From an uncultured Prevotella sp. (GTDB lineage Bacteria > Bacteroidota > Bacteroidia > Bacteroidales > Bacteroidaceae), in NCBI GenBank assembly GCA_900552675.1, contig USAI01000006.1, forward strand, positions 1 to 47,426: 47,426 bases of DNA, read 5' to 3'. Shown in pieces: positions 8,350 to 17,402 of the stretch (the first letter of the stretch is position 1; every line of letters starts with the position of its first letter). The notes under the pieces are model-generated. The model saw nothing but the letters and a program-made list of their open reading frames with translations. It did not search any database and was not told the DNA's origin. Position numbers and translations under genes: made by a program.

Positions 8350-10317
8350 TCACTTCCTATGTCGCTCAATATATTCGGCCGTCTGAATATTAGAGAACAC
8401 ATAGCGGCGTAGGTCAGCAAACGCCTTTTCGTTTTTATTCTCGTGCAGCGATCCATCTTCGGCCACATCATAGCAGAAACTCTTATCCATTGAAGGATTA
8501 TAGATAAAGCAACGTTTATCATCGCGCGCCACAATCTGGTTGTCGGCCGAATAGAATACCATGGGCCTACGTGTGTGCAACAGGTCAACGCCAAAACCTT
8601 CATAGGTATAGCTGGCACCCATCAAGCTCAGCAGCGTAGGCATTACATCTACCTGCATACCCAGGCCATCATACTGCATCTGCGGCACTCCAGGGCCAAA
8701 CATAATGAGCGGTATATGGTTCAACGATTGTGGCAGTTCGCCCTCAGCGCCACCCACAATTTTTCCATGGTCGGCCTGAATAACAAACAGCGTGTTCTTA
8801 TACCACGGCTCTTTGGCTGCACGCTTCAAGAAGTCGCCCACACACCAGTCGGCATATTCCACTATCTGTTGCTCTTTCTCCTTACTCTTCGGCTTAAACC
8901 ACGACGGTATAATGTAAGGCGGATGATTGCTTACCGTGAGGATGGTAGCCATAAACGGTTTGTTTGTAGCTGCCTTACGGTTAATGGCATCGAGGGCGTA
9001 ACCAAACAAGAAGTGGTCGCTCACGCCAAACGAGTTTACCACCTCGCTCTTAGGATAGTTTTCTTGTGCATAGATATCGTCGTAACCATTTGTGGCAAAG
9101 AAAGCCTTCATGTTATCATATTGCGCCTCGTGGGGCATGAAGAACATATTATCATAGCCCTTCGTCTTCAACACCGTGGCAATACCACTGCGGTGAGGCG
9201 TAACCGTGCCCTTCATCAAGTTGCGGAACATAAGAGCAGGAAACGAATAAAGTGTAGCCGTCATACCATGGTTGGTATGTATGCCTGCACTATAAAAGCG
9301 TGTAAAGGCCAGCGAGTGATGATAAAGCGAGTCGAGTGTTGGCGTGAGGTGTTGCTTGTTACCAAAGGTGCCCATCAGGTTAGCCGACAGGCTCTCCATC
9401 AAGATAATCACCACATTGCGTGGGGTGGTAACCACCGTGTCGGCCTTCACCTCGCGGCGTAGCACACAGGTGCTATCCACCTTTCCATCAATGCCCAGCC
9501 AGCCTCGTGTGTTGTTGATAGCCTCGGCATAAGGCATAAGGTGCAGTTCACGGTTCTCCTTACGCATATCGTCGAGCACACTGGTTAATAAGTTGAAGGC
9601 GGGGTTAATGCCCAGTTGGTTCAAGAAGGCATCCTCACAATAGTAAGCTTGGCTCACCTTGATGGGGTTATAGCCCATACGGCCACGTATGCCAAACACA
9701 CAAGCTCCACCCATTATCAGGGCCAAGGCCACGCCACCCGTTGCCGTAGGCCATTGCGGCATACCCTTTTCGCACAGCGTGGGCGTCATTCGACGCATCA
9801 GCCACACCAGTGCAAGAACAAAGAGAGTGGTGAGCACAAAATACATGGCAATGTAAAGCCAATACGACGACTCTTGCACCAGCATACCCGCCGTGGTGCC
9901 TACATAACCAAACCATCCGAAGATGCTTGAGTTGATGTTCTTAAAAAAGTATTGGAAATAAGGAATATTGGCAGCCGACGGAATGAAGGCTATACCAAAC
10001 AGCACGCTATACCACACGGTGATGGCACGCAACAGCCAGCGCCTACACACGCCAAAGGTGGTGGTGGCCAGCACCACCACTACGGGCAGCACCGAGATAT
10101 AACAAGCTATCACATTGTCAAACCACACACCTTTCACAAAGGCGGTGACCGACGATGCCGACTTCTGCACAATCATGCCATGCAGCGCAATGTATTGAGT
10201 GAGACGATAGAGCGTCATCACCAAGAGTGCTAACACATGAACAGCCAGCACATAACCCAGAGCTTTAAATATTCGTTTCATTTTTTCTTTTCTATTTTCG
10301 TTCTTATTTCGGTCCAT
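8350..10317 (-). CDS. LtaS/sulfatase-like membrane phosphoglycerol transferase
   Basis: The 655-residue protein begins with about five hydrophobic segments (roughly residues 18-38, 65-92, 98-118, 150-174, 194-212), followed by a large extracytoplasmic alkaline-phosphatase-superfamily domain. Visible active-site features are IILMESLS (metal ligand E308), HTNHGMTATLYS (probable nucleophile T353) and ADHGKIVGG (late D-H metal ligands). This matches LTA-synthase/OpgB-type enzymes, which transfer phosphoglycerol or phosphoethanolamine from phospholipids to periplasmic or surface acceptors. An alternative start at residue 13 (10281) has a better purine-rich leader and would remove an odd charged extension. 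A good promoter precedes it (10362-10392). Its neighbours suggest a role in envelope phospho-decoration. Confidence 0.85.
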   Translation of the reverse strand: MDRNKNENRKEKMKRIFKALGYVLAVHVLALLVMTLYRLTQYIALHGMIVQKSASSVTAFVKGVWFDNVIACYISVLPVVVVLATTTFGVCRRWLLRAITVWYSVLFGIAFIPSAANIPYFQYFFKNINSSIFGWFGYVGTTAGMLVQESSYWLYIAMYFVLTTLFVLALVWLMRRMTPTLCEKGMPQWPTATGGVALALIMGGACVFGIRGRMGYNPIKVSQAYYCEDAFLNQLGINPAFNLLTSVLDDMRKENRELHLMPYAEAINNTRGWLGIDGKVDSTCVLRREVKADTVVTTPRNVVIILMESLSANLMGTFGNKQHLTPTLDSLYHHSLAFTRFYSAGIHTNHGMTATLYSFPALMFRNLMKGTVTPHRSGIATVLKTKGYDNMFFMPHEAQYDNMKAFFATNGYDDIYAQENYPKSEVVNSFGVSDHFLFGYALDAINRKAATNKPFMATILTVSNHPPYIIPSWFKPKSKEKEQQIVEYADWCVGDFLKRAAKEPWYKNTLFVIQADHGKIVGGAEGELPQSLNHIPLIMFGPGVPQMQYDGLGMQVDVMPTLLSLMGASYTYEGFGVDLLHTRRPMVFYSADNQIVARDDKRCFIYNPSMDKSFCYDVAEDGSLHENKNEKAFADLRRYVFSNIQTAEYIERHRK

Positions 10318-10361
10318 GCCACCTTGGCCGCTTGCCTACCAAGAAACAGTCAACCGACCTA

Positions 10362-10392
10362 CAAAAGTATAAAAATAGAAATAAATATACAA
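10362..10392 (-). promoter_or_regulatory. Promoter of the sulfatase-like gene
   Basis: On the minus strand TTG (10390-10392) is followed after 20 nt by TACTTTTG (10362-10369), fitting the Bacteroidetes TTG-N19-21-TAnnTTTG pattern. The expected start site is about 38 nt before the first in-frame ATG. Confidence 0.6.
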
Positions 10393-10422
10393 CCCAACGC
10401 CTTAGAAACAGATAATTATTTG

Positions 10423-10430
10423 TAATTTTG
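10423..10430 (+). promoter_or_regulatory. -7 element upstream of the ArnT-like gene
   Basis: TAATTTTG matches TAnnTTTG and lies 44 nt upstream of the start codon at 10475. No clear -33 TTG is seen. It lies back to back with the promoter of the divergent sulfatase-like gene. Confidence 0.4.
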
Positions 10431-10474
10431 AAGCAGAAACAACACAGGAGCCTCAGCTCCACCACCTTTTATAT

Positions 10475-12178
10475 ATGAAAATAGAATATAACAAAGCATT
10501 ATGGATAGTGGCCGTACTGGCCCTTGTGCTCACCATGCCAGCGCTGGGGCTGGCCGACTTTTATAGCAAAGGAGAACCCCGCGAGGCCATCGTGGCCTAC
10601 ACCATGCTCGAGCATGGCAACTGGATATTGCCCATCAACAACGGTGGCGACATACCCTACAAGCCACCCTTCTTTCATTGGTGCATAGCATTGTGCTCGT
10701 TGCTGCAAGGCTACGTCAGCGAGTTTACATCGCGCCTACCGTCGGCCATCGCCTTGGTGCTCATGGCCGTGGGCGGATTTAAGTTCTTTGCCCGTCGGCG
10801 TGGCGTGGGCCTGGCGCTGATAGCCACCGTGCTCACCCTTACCGCCTTTGAGGTACACCGCGCAGGCACCAACTGCCGTGTAGATATGGTAAACACCGCC
10901 TTCATGGTGGGTGCCCTCTACCTGATGTATGCATGGTGGGAGCGTGGCAAGCACGCCCTACCCTGGGGCGCCATTTTATGTATGAGCGGAGCCGCACTAA
11001 CCAAGGGGCCTGTGGGCATCTTGCTGCCCTGCTTTGTTATGGGCGTCTTTATGCTCACGCAGCGCGAAAACGTGTGGTCGGCCTTTTGGCGTATGGCGCT
11101 CAGCGCCCTCTGTGCCATGTTGCTACCCCTGTTGTGGTATTATGCCGCTTGGCAACAAGGTGGCGACGAGTTTTTACGACTGGTGAAAGAAGAAAACGTT
11201 GACCGACTGCTGGGCAAGATGTCGTACGAGTCGCACGAAAACCCCTTCTGGTACAACGTCATCACCCTTATCACAGGATGGCTGCCCTACACCCTTATGT
11301 TGCTATGCTCGCTCTTTGTCTTGCCCTGGAAACAGTTTAGCAAGACACGCCTGGTGCAGAGCATACGCAAGGCCGACAGCCTACAAATGTTTACATGGCT
11401 CAGCTTCGGCCTCATTCTGTTCTTCTACTGCATACCCAAGAGCAAGCGCAGCGTATATCTGCTGCCCTGCTACCCCTTCATGGCCATGCTCATGGCACAA
11501 TATATCGTGTGGTTGATGAGCAATAAGAAAGATGTGGTGCTGAAAGCGTTTGTATGGATAATGGCCGCCATAGGCATCATCCTCACCCTGGCCTTTGTGG
11601 TGCTGAAGTGGCAATGCGTGCCCGACACCATCTTCCATGGCAAACATGCCGCCAGCAACATTGCCATGCTACATGCCCTTGAAAACATTGCCCTCACACC
11701 ACGCACCATGTTCCTGTCGTGGTTGCCAGGCATCGTGGGCGTGCTGGCCGTCAGACATCTGTGGCCCAAGAGTGGCCGATACCAGTCGAACCGCGCCATC
11801 GACTTCATGCTGTCGCTGGTGGTGTGCATCTTCCTTTCGCTCGACAATGTGTTTCAGCCCGCCGTGCTGAACACCAAGGCCGACAAAGCCCTGGCGCCAG
11901 AGATAGAAGAGCGCTTCGACATGCAGCACCTATACAGCTATATGAGCGCACCCATGCTACACTTCTTCAGTCTCAACTTCTACCTGGGCGATCGCATACA
12001 GCAGTTTGACAAGGTGCTGCCCGAAAAAGGTGTGGTAATGCTGCCCGAAGACGACAAAGAGCAATTTCTTTCTACCTGTGGCAAGGGCTATCAGCTGCAA
12101 AAGGTATGGCAGATACCACGCGCCGTAGAAGAAAAACACGAGGTGGGCTTCTATCAGTTTAAACGCGCAGAAAAGTAA
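10475..12178 (+). CDS. ArnT-like family 39 glycosyltransferase
   Basis: The 567-residue protein is a polytopic inner-membrane protein with an N-terminal region typical of ArnT/PMT (GT39) enzymes: KGEPREAIVAYTMLEHGNW followed by PYKPPFFHW, which form the first periplasmic loop with its acidic catalytic residues. About eleven to twelve hydrophobic segments follow, and a short soluble tail closes the protein. ArnT transfers 4-amino-4-deoxy-L-arabinose from undecaprenyl phosphate to lipid A; relatives use other lipid-linked sugars. It is transcribed divergently from the LtaS-like gene, and both would modify lipid A or surface glycans. No 4-amino-arabinose synthesis genes are in the window, so the donor sugar is unknown. 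Confidence 0.85.
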   Translation: MKIEYNKALWIVAVLALVLTMPALGLADFYSKGEPREAIVAYTMLEHGNWILPINNGGDIPYKPPFFHWCIALCSLLQGYVSEFTSRLPSAIALVLMAVGGFKFFARRRGVGLALIATVLTLTAFEVHRAGTNCRVDMVNTAFMVGALYLMYAWWERGKHALPWGAILCMSGAALTKGPVGILLPCFVMGVFMLTQRENVWSAFWRMALSALCAMLLPLLWYYAAWQQGGDEFLRLVKEENVDRLLGKMSYESHENPFWYNVITLITGWLPYTLMLLCSLFVLPWKQFSKTRLVQSIRKADSLQMFTWLSFGLILFFYCIPKSKRSVYLLPCYPFMAMLMAQYIVWLMSNKKDVVLKAFVWIMAAIGIILTLAFVVLKWQCVPDTIFHGKHAASNIAMLHALENIALTPRTMFLSWLPGIVGVLAVRHLWPKSGRYQSNRAIDFMLSLVVCIFLSLDNVFQPAVLNTKADKALAPEIEERFDMQHLYSYMSAPMLHFFSLNFYLGDRIQQFDKVLPEKGVVMLPEDDKEQFLSTCGKGYQLQKVWQIPRAVEEKHEVGFYQFKRAEK

Positions 12179-12242
12179 TGAACAATGGCATAGCAAGTTA
12201 CAAACACATACGCTTAAAGGGCCGTAATTTCCTGTTATTTTC

Positions 12243-12274
12243 TTTGGCTGTTTGCAGAATATATGCTATCTTTG
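12243..12274 (+). promoter_or_regulatory. Promoter of the DUF3467 gene
   Basis: TTTG (12243-12246), exactly 20 nt, then TATCTTTG (12267-12274): a full match to the Bacteroidetes promoter consensus, placed 53 nt upstream of the start codon at 12327. Confidence 0.75.
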
Positions 12275-12326
12275 CAATAACCAAATCGAATATTACAATA
12301 TCTAAATCATTAAAATAATAACAAAA

Positions 12327-12674
12327 ATGGAAAATCAAAAACCGCAAGAACAACCCCAGAACACCCTTGACATCATGCCCGAAGCAGTAGCAGGTGTATA
12401 TTCAAACCTCGCACTTATCACACACTCTCCCTCTGAGTTTGTTGTCGATTTCGCTTCTATCCTCCCCGGTATGCAGCGCCCCACCGTGCGCAACCGCATC
12501 ATCATGGCTCCCGAGCACGCTAAGAGCTTGCTGTTTGCCCTGCAGGAGAACATCGTAAACTATGAGAAGACATTTGGCACCATCACCATGCCTCAACCCA
12601 AGGAGCAGGCTCAGCCCGAAGGAAGCCGCACCATCGCTCCCTTCGGCGACGGCACCACAAAGGGTGAGGCTTAA
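12327..12674 (+). CDS. DUF3467 domain protein
   Basis: The 115-residue protein matches the DUF3467 family of Bacteroidetes: a core GVYSNLALITHSPSEFVVDF, then an ASILPG segment and the end of the domain at APEHAKSLLFALQENI. There is no signal peptide, so it is cytoplasmic. Its function is not established. In Bacteroides I recall a gene of this family immediately after rpoC and before rpsL, in the same direction. Here it stands alone, on the plus strand, with its own strong promoter and a clear terminator, about 22 kb from rpoC and 11.5 kb from rpsL. The tail (about residues 88-115) is proline-, glutamine- and glycine-rich and looks disordered. Confidence 0.85.
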   Translation: MENQKPQEQPQNTLDIMPEAVAGVYSNLALITHSPSEFVVDFASILPGMQRPTVRNRIIMAPEHAKSLLFALQENIVNYEKTFGTITMPQPKEQAQPEGSRTIAPFGDGTTKGEA

Positions 12675-12700
12675 TGCCACATAAATAAAAGTTTTAAAGC

Positions 12701-12742
12701 AAAGCCCGCTATCGATTGTTATACACCGATAGCGGGCTTTTT
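12701..12742 (+). terminator. Intrinsic terminator after the DUF3467 gene
   Basis: A 14-bp perfect stem (AAAGCCCGCTATCG at 12701-12714 pairing with 12727-12740), a 12-nt loop and a T run (12738-12742) form a textbook rho-independent terminator 26 nt after the stop codon. Confidence 0.9.
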
Positions 12743-12786
12743 CTGTATCTATAGGCCATCACGTTCTTTTTATCCACCCTAAACAC

Positions 12787-12817
12787 TTGCATCATTAAAA
12801 AAATAGTGGTATATTTG
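12787..12817 (+). promoter_or_regulatory. Promoter of the secreted repeat-protein gene
   Basis: TTG (12787-12789), 20 nt, then TATATTTG (12810-12817) matches the Bacteroidetes consensus. It lies 68 nt upstream of the start at 12886, after the preceding terminator. Confidence 0.7.
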
Positions 12818-12885
12818 CGACAAACAATAATAATGAAGAATAAACAACAACAAAACCAAGCCAATATAACAAAAAAAGAATTAAT

Positions 12886-15399
12886 ATGAAAAAACATCTA
12901 CTGCTTCTTTCTGCATGTATGACCCTTACTGTGCAAATATCGGCACAAGAAGTAAATGGAAAAGCCACCCGACTGCTATCATGCGACTATACGTATGATA
13001 ACAAAATGAGCAACCAGGTAGACCATGACACCTACACCTATACGTACGATGCTAACGGCTTGCCCAAAGTGGCCATGAGAGGTAAGACCCGCTACGAGTA
13101 TGAATTTGATATGAACGACAAAGGCTGCTGGACCAAGCGCACCATCTACATGGCACCCGAGGGAAAGACACGCACCATGACCGAACAAACCACGCGCCTG
13201 TATGACGAAGAAAACCGACTGGTAGAAGAGAAAACGTTTGAGCCCCAAGACCCCAACAATGCCAGCAGCCTGGTACTGAAGACGCTGAACAACTATAAAT
13301 ATGACCATGGCACAACAGGTTATTGCAGCCAGCACATATCTTATACGGCTGAGAATGAGGTGAGCAGCATTAAGCAAAAACTGTGGTTTGAAGCCCTACA
13401 ATCGTTTAAAACAAACGAATGGAGCCAAGAACAGCAAGGCAACCGAAGAACCGAAATAGAAGTTGATAATGCGACCAACACCTTTATCTCTCGCGTGTAC
13501 TCCAAAATCAGCAACACCGAACTGCTAGACGAGACAAAAACAACATATATAACGCTGGCTGACAACCTACCAGTAGTAGCCAAAAAAGTGGATTACTCGT
13601 ATTGGGGTGACGAACTATCAACAGTGCGCGGAAACGCCTACGACTACACCTTTGATGCTACTACAAACATGATAACGCAGAAGATATACAGCGTATTACT
13701 GGTCGACGGCGAGGCGGTGACAATGACCACGCCCAGAATATGGACAAAGAAGTCGATGAACATGTACACCCATGTGCCCTGGACACAAGCCAACGGCAAC
13801 CGCTACATATACGAGTATGATGTAAACACGGGCAACATAAAAACCACTACCACCTATGAGTGGCAAAGCAAAAACATTGTAAAGGAAATACAAAACGGCA
13901 TCACTCAATATTCTTATTATAACGATAAGGGCATTCAGCAAGGCCATGTGCTATTTAACGGCGACCGCAGCTACACCGTAAGAGACAACCGACGTGAAAG
14001 CCTACAAGACTATAAAGACAATGCCATATACGTAACGCAATATAACGCCGATGGCACCATAAAGAAAGAACTAAGGCTGATTGTGAACGAGTCAGACGAA
14101 ACCCTTTATCAAGCTAACATCCCAGCAAAGGTGATGATAAAGAGTGGCGATACATGGGTGGCAAGTGGTCAGCAAAGTTTTGCTTATTTACACGAATCCT
14201 CAAATACAGATATGTATGCAGTCACCACCGATACCTACGGACGCATCATTGATATACAAGAAAAAACGATATCGAGCGATGGCTCTATCATAAGCAGCGC
14301 ACATGAAAATAGATACAGCTATACCTACGTAAACGACAATAACGTAAAATGCGTATATTACACCTACGACAACAAGTATGACGAGAGCTCAAAAAAAGCC
14401 ATTCAGTTTTATCAAGTAAACAAGAACGACCTGGGCCGAGAAATTATCTATTATAGCGATGCCACCTTCAGCATGCCACAAACAAAGCTTGTGTACGACC
14501 TTGAGACGCACAGCCTAACCGAATACAGCTACGAGGCCACGGGGTGGAAGCAAGACAAGGTAAAAGCGTTCTCTGAAGGACATTATGAAGGCGACATTGA
14601 AGTATTCTCAATATACACCAATGGCACCGATGGCACCATTCAGCCTCTTAGAAAATGGGAGACAGGTTATGAGGGTTCTGTGCGATGGCGACGTTACTAC
14701 AATTGGGACAAAGACAAAGCTAAATGGGTAGGCACTTACGGCAACAATACGATTAGAACCACTACGCAAGAGTTTACTTTCATCGAGCCAGACGCTTTCA
14801 TTGACAGCTACGACCCCTACCGTTACGGCAAGAACGAAGCTCAAACCGTATGTACCGCTTATAGCTTAAGAAAGAACATACAGTTTGAGTGGGACAAAGA
14901 CAACGACTGCTGGCTAACGACGAAAGAGGGCTACGAGGTGACGAACGATGGCCTCACCTGCACATATACCTGTACAAGCGATGAGGGCGAAATGAAGTCG
15001 GTGTATGAGCGCAATGCTGCTGGCCTACTGACATCTTATCGTAGCACCATGAGCATGGGTGGCTCCGAATATGTTAACAACCAAACCTACACCTACGATA
15101 CCGATGGCCGCGTACTGAAACTGGTGAAAGAAACCAAACGCCCATCCTTAGAAAGCGTTATCACCTACACTTATCATTACGGCGATGTAACGTTGTCGGC
15201 CGTTGATGACCTGTCGGCCGACATGGTGGGCAAGGTGCAAGTAAACGGGCGCACCTTCAGCCTCAACGGCACACAGTTGGCGTTATACGACACCGCTGGC
15301 CAACTGATCACTAAGGGGAAAGATGCCGTAACGGCTCCCGCTGCTGGCCTCTATCTGCTGAAAGCCGATGGAAAGACGCTGAAGGTAATGGTGAAATAA
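12886..15399 (+). CDS. Secreted YD-repeat-like protein with T9SS-type C-terminal domain
   Basis: The 837-residue product starts with a signal peptide (MKKHLLLLSACMTLTVQISA, cleavage near residue 21). The body is a long series of beta-strand-rich repeats with recurring YTYD, YEYD, YSYT and YTYDNK motifs, reminiscent of YD/RHS-type repeats but irregular and tyrosine-rich. The final 60 or so residues (about 775-837), with LYDTAGQLI, AAGLYLLKADGK and the terminal LKVMVK, look like a type A sorting domain of the type IX secretion system. The protein is therefore probably exported and surface-attached or released. No catalytic domain is recognised. It has its own promoter and terminator, and no obvious functional partner adjoins it. 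Confidence 0.85.
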   Translation: MKKHLLLLSACMTLTVQISAQEVNGKATRLLSCDYTYDNKMSNQVDHDTYTYTYDANGLPKVAMRGKTRYEYEFDMNDKGCWTKRTIYMAPEGKTRTMTEQTTRLYDEENRLVEEKTFEPQDPNNASSLVLKTLNNYKYDHGTTGYCSQHISYTAENEVSSIKQKLWFEALQSFKTNEWSQEQQGNRRTEIEVDNATNTFISRVYSKISNTELLDETKTTYITLADNLPVVAKKVDYSYWGDELSTVRGNAYDYTFDATTNMITQKIYSVLLVDGEAVTMTTPRIWTKKSMNMYTHVPWTQANGNRYIYEYDVNTGNIKTTTTYEWQSKNIVKEIQNGITQYSYYNDKGIQQGHVLFNGDRSYTVRDNRRESLQDYKDNAIYVTQYNADGTIKKELRLIVNESDETLYQANIPAKVMIKSGDTWVASGQQSFAYLHESSNTDMYAVTTDTYGRIIDIQEKTISSDGSIISSAHENRYSYTYVNDNNVKCVYYTYDNKYDESSKKAIQFYQVNKNDLGREIIYYSDATFSMPQTKLVYDLETHSLTEYSYEATGWKQDKVKAFSEGHYEGDIEVFSIYTNGTDGTIQPLRKWETGYEGSVRWRRYYNWDKDKAKWVGTYGNNTIRTTTQEFTFIEPDAFIDSYDPYRYGKNEAQTVCTAYSLRKNIQFEWDKDNDCWLTTKEGYEVTNDGLTCTYTCTSDEGEMKSVYERNAAGLLTSYRSTMSMGGSEYVNNQTYTYDTDGRVLKLVKETKRPSLESVITYTYHYGDVTLSAVDDLSADMVGKVQVNGRTFSLNGTQLALYDTAGQLITKGKDAVTAPAAGLYLLKADGKTLKVMVK

Positions 15400-15447
15400 A
15401 TTGAATGTAAAGTTTGCATGCCATTAGCATGCTGATAGCGAATAACA

Positions 15448-15479
15448 AGACGAGTTTTTGCTGAAGCAAGAACTCGTCT
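15448..15479. terminator. Bidirectional terminator hairpin
   Basis: Arms 15448-15461 and 15466-15479 (AGACGAGTTTTTGC against its near-perfect complement, one G-T pair) enclose a 4-nt loop. It separates the convergent repeat-protein gene (plus) and MFS gene (minus), with T-rich bases on the plus-strand side. Confidence 0.75.
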
Positions 15480-15485
15480 ATTTGT

Positions 15486-16688
15486 TTAATTGTCTGCTCG
15501 CTTACGAGCCAAGAAGAACTGCCTACCCGCCATGAAGAATAGCAATACGCCACAGGCATTTTCAAACGCCACCATCCAGAAGGCAGCACCATAGCCCCAG
15601 TGTTCAGCCACTACGCCTCCTAACAAGCAGCCTATACCGAAGCCCAAATCCCAACCTGTAAGGATGCTCGAATTGGCGGTACCACGCTGGTCGTGTCGGG
15701 CCACAGCCACAAACATATTTAGAAAGGCGGGATAGAGATGTCCGTTGCCCAAGCCAATGAGGCCCGCCGACAGATAGTAGGTCACAGGATGTGGCACAGC
15801 TACAAACAAGACGAAGCCTACCAACGATAGGCACATACCCTCCATAGCATTTTGCGTAAGGCGACCATCGCGCAACGCCTTGCGCCCTTGCAAACGCGAG
15901 AGGAACAAGCCACACGACAAGATGGCAAAATAGGTGCCCGTTCCGCCCGTTATGCCAAGGGCTTCTTTGCTGTAGATGGCAAGATAATTGCTCAGCACAC
16001 CCCAGCAAAAGCCAAACATAGCAATGTTGATGGCCAGCAGCCAAGCGCGGGTAAGGAAGAAACGGTCGAGCGACAGCTTATCTTTATTTTTAATAATAGC
16101 CTTTTCGGGCAACGTCAGCGTGCCAGCAATGGCTACGGCACTACCTGCCACAACAAGGGCTATCCAGAACAGCGCCTCATAACTATTCATAGCATCGTGC
16201 AGCCAGATGCCCACCGATGGCGCTATGGCCATAGCAAAATTGTTACTCAAGCCATACAGCCCTATGCCTTCATTACGGCGCGAGGCGGGCAACACATCAA
16301 TGGCGCAGGTGCTGTTGGCCACGGTTACAGCCCCAAAGGGGGCGCCATGCAGCGTGCGGCAAATGGCAAACATTAGGATGGTGCCCGCAGCAATATAGCC
16401 CGCAAAGCAGATAAAGAAGGCGGTGAGACAACACATCAGCACCCGTTTGCGCGAAAAGCTGTCTACCACATATCCGCAAAAGGGGCGCACCAACAGCGCC
16501 GCCACAGTATATCCGCTCAGCACAATGCCTATCGTATCTTTTGTAGCGCCAAACTGCTCGCTAAGATATAGCGGCAGCAGTGGCGTGAGCAGATAAAAGG
16601 CAAAATAGAGCAGAAAGTTGGTGGTCATCACCTTTATATATTCGGCGTTCCACAGCCGTTCCGTCATACAATCGTTAGTTTGTTTCAT
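15486..16688 (-). CDS. MFS transporter
   Basis: The 400-residue protein has twelve predicted hydrophobic segments and the loop 2-3 MFS signature region GYVVDSFSRKRVL. It resembles drug or sugar efflux members of the major facilitator superfamily, such as YhhS/YfcJ-like proteins; the substrate cannot be assigned. Its ATG at 16688 overlaps the stop codon of the upstream DUF3791 gene as ATGA, indicating translational coupling. An internal Met at residue 8 is an alternative start, but the overlap favours the first one. Being the last gene in an operon headed by a toxin-antitoxin-like cassette is unusual for a transporter. Confidence 0.88.
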   Translation of the reverse strand: MKQTNDCMTERLWNAEYIKVMTTNFLLYFAFYLLTPLLPLYLSEQFGATKDTIGIVLSGYTVAALLVRPFCGYVVDSFSRKRVLMCCLTAFFICFAGYIAAGTILMFAICRTLHGAPFGAVTVANSTCAIDVLPASRRNEGIGLYGLSNNFAMAIAPSVGIWLHDAMNSYEALFWIALVVAGSAVAIAGTLTLPEKAIIKNKDKLSLDRFFLTRAWLLAINIAMFGFCWGVLSNYLAIYSKEALGITGGTGTYFAILSCGLFLSRLQGRKALRDGRLTQNAMEGMCLSLVGFVLFVAVPHPVTYYLSAGLIGLGNGHLYPAFLNMFVAVARHDQRGTANSSILTGWDLGFGIGCLLGGVVAEHWGYGAAFWMVAFENACGVLLFFMAGRQFFLARKRADN

Positions 16689-16936
16689 CTTGTTTGAAGT
16701 TCCTGTATAAAGTCGTCGGCCACATAACCGTTGCTCATCAGATACAGTCCGGTATTTTTGTTATGCAGTAAGGCACATGTCTTGCTACGATAAAAAAGAT
16801 CAAGGGCTTGCGTGGGCGCAATATTAAGACGTTGAGATAGTTCGTAAGCAATACCACCTATCTGATAGCTCAATATCATTTCTTGTATCTCAGGCGTCTT
16901 CGTATTTATTTGCTTATACTTTTTCGGTTCCATCAT
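16685..16936 (-). CDS. DUF3791 family small protein (second copy)
   Basis: The 83-residue protein fits the DUF3791 family: a short alpha-helical protein with an IGGIAYELSQRLNIAP helix-turn segment and a C-terminal LMSNGYVADDFIQEL. There is no signal peptide. It overlaps the 3' end of the DUF3990 gene by about 20 nt and the start of the MFS gene by 4 nt, so the genes are tightly coupled. Two starts, at 16936 and 16933, are adjacent and equally plausible. The family commonly neighbours DUF3990 genes, and an antitoxin or adaptor role is inferred from layout only. Confidence 0.75.
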   Translation of the reverse strand: MMEPKKYKQINTKTPEIQEMILSYQIGGIAYELSQRLNIAPTQALDLFYRSKTCALLHNKNTGLYLMSNGYVADDFIQELQTR

Positions 16937-17402
16937 AAACTAAATATTTATTGAGAAGTTCTTGATTGAGAAGACATATTTGATTATTGGGTTTATGATA
17001 GGCTAATTGAGCCAAAGCCATATCTGCATCGTAGAAGCCTGTCATATACAACTTCACAGTGTCAATTACTCGGTCGTTAGCAATACCACCCTCTATATAA
17101 TCATAATCTTTTGCTACATTTTGGCCATTTCTGTTGGCTACGATAAAATCAAGCCACTCTTTATCATAGGCATTAAATATCTTATACCTTGCTTCGGCCA
17201 AGATACTATCTTTATCTAACTGATAAATATTTACCACAGGTGCTTCCTTTCTTTTATCGGCCAAGGACATAGCCCATTTAATGGCTTGTTCTTTAATGTC
17301 TGTAACATAAAAACCTTGGCCAAAATCGAGCTTTGGCCTACCTATATTACAAATGGGGGCATCAACAATCTGTGTAGCCCCATGATAAACAGTTATCTTC
17401 AT
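16914..17402 (-). CDS. DUF3990 family protein, ADP-ribosyltransferase-like putative toxin
   Basis: The 162-residue protein begins MKITVYHGAT and continues with LDFGQGFYVTDIKEQAIKWA. The YHG (H7) and FGQGFY (27-32) motifs resemble the H-Y core of the ADP-ribosyltransferase fold, and DUF3990 is, to my knowledge, placed near that group. I chose the start at 17402 over an upstream ATG at 17429, because 17402 forms an ATGA overlap with the stop of the preceding DUF3791 gene. Flanked on both sides by DUF3791 genes in one overlapping operon, it is a good candidate for the toxin of a toxin-antitoxin system. Enzyme activity is not demonstrated by sequence alone. Confidence 0.75.
   Translation of the reverse strand: MKITVYHGATQIVDAPICNIGRPKLDFGQGFYVTDIKEQAIKWAMSLADKRKEAPVVNIYQLDKDSILAEARYKIFNAYDKEWLDFIVANRNGQNVAKDYDYIEGGIANDRVIDTVKLYMTGFYDADMALAQLAYHKPNNQICLLNQELLNKYLVYDGTEKV

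Noticed and set aside
8575..9462. Long plus-strand frame opposite the sulfatase-like gene
   Set aside because: It is the antisense of a clearly conserved enzyme, is rich in His and Arg as expected from antisense reading, and has no plausible start context.
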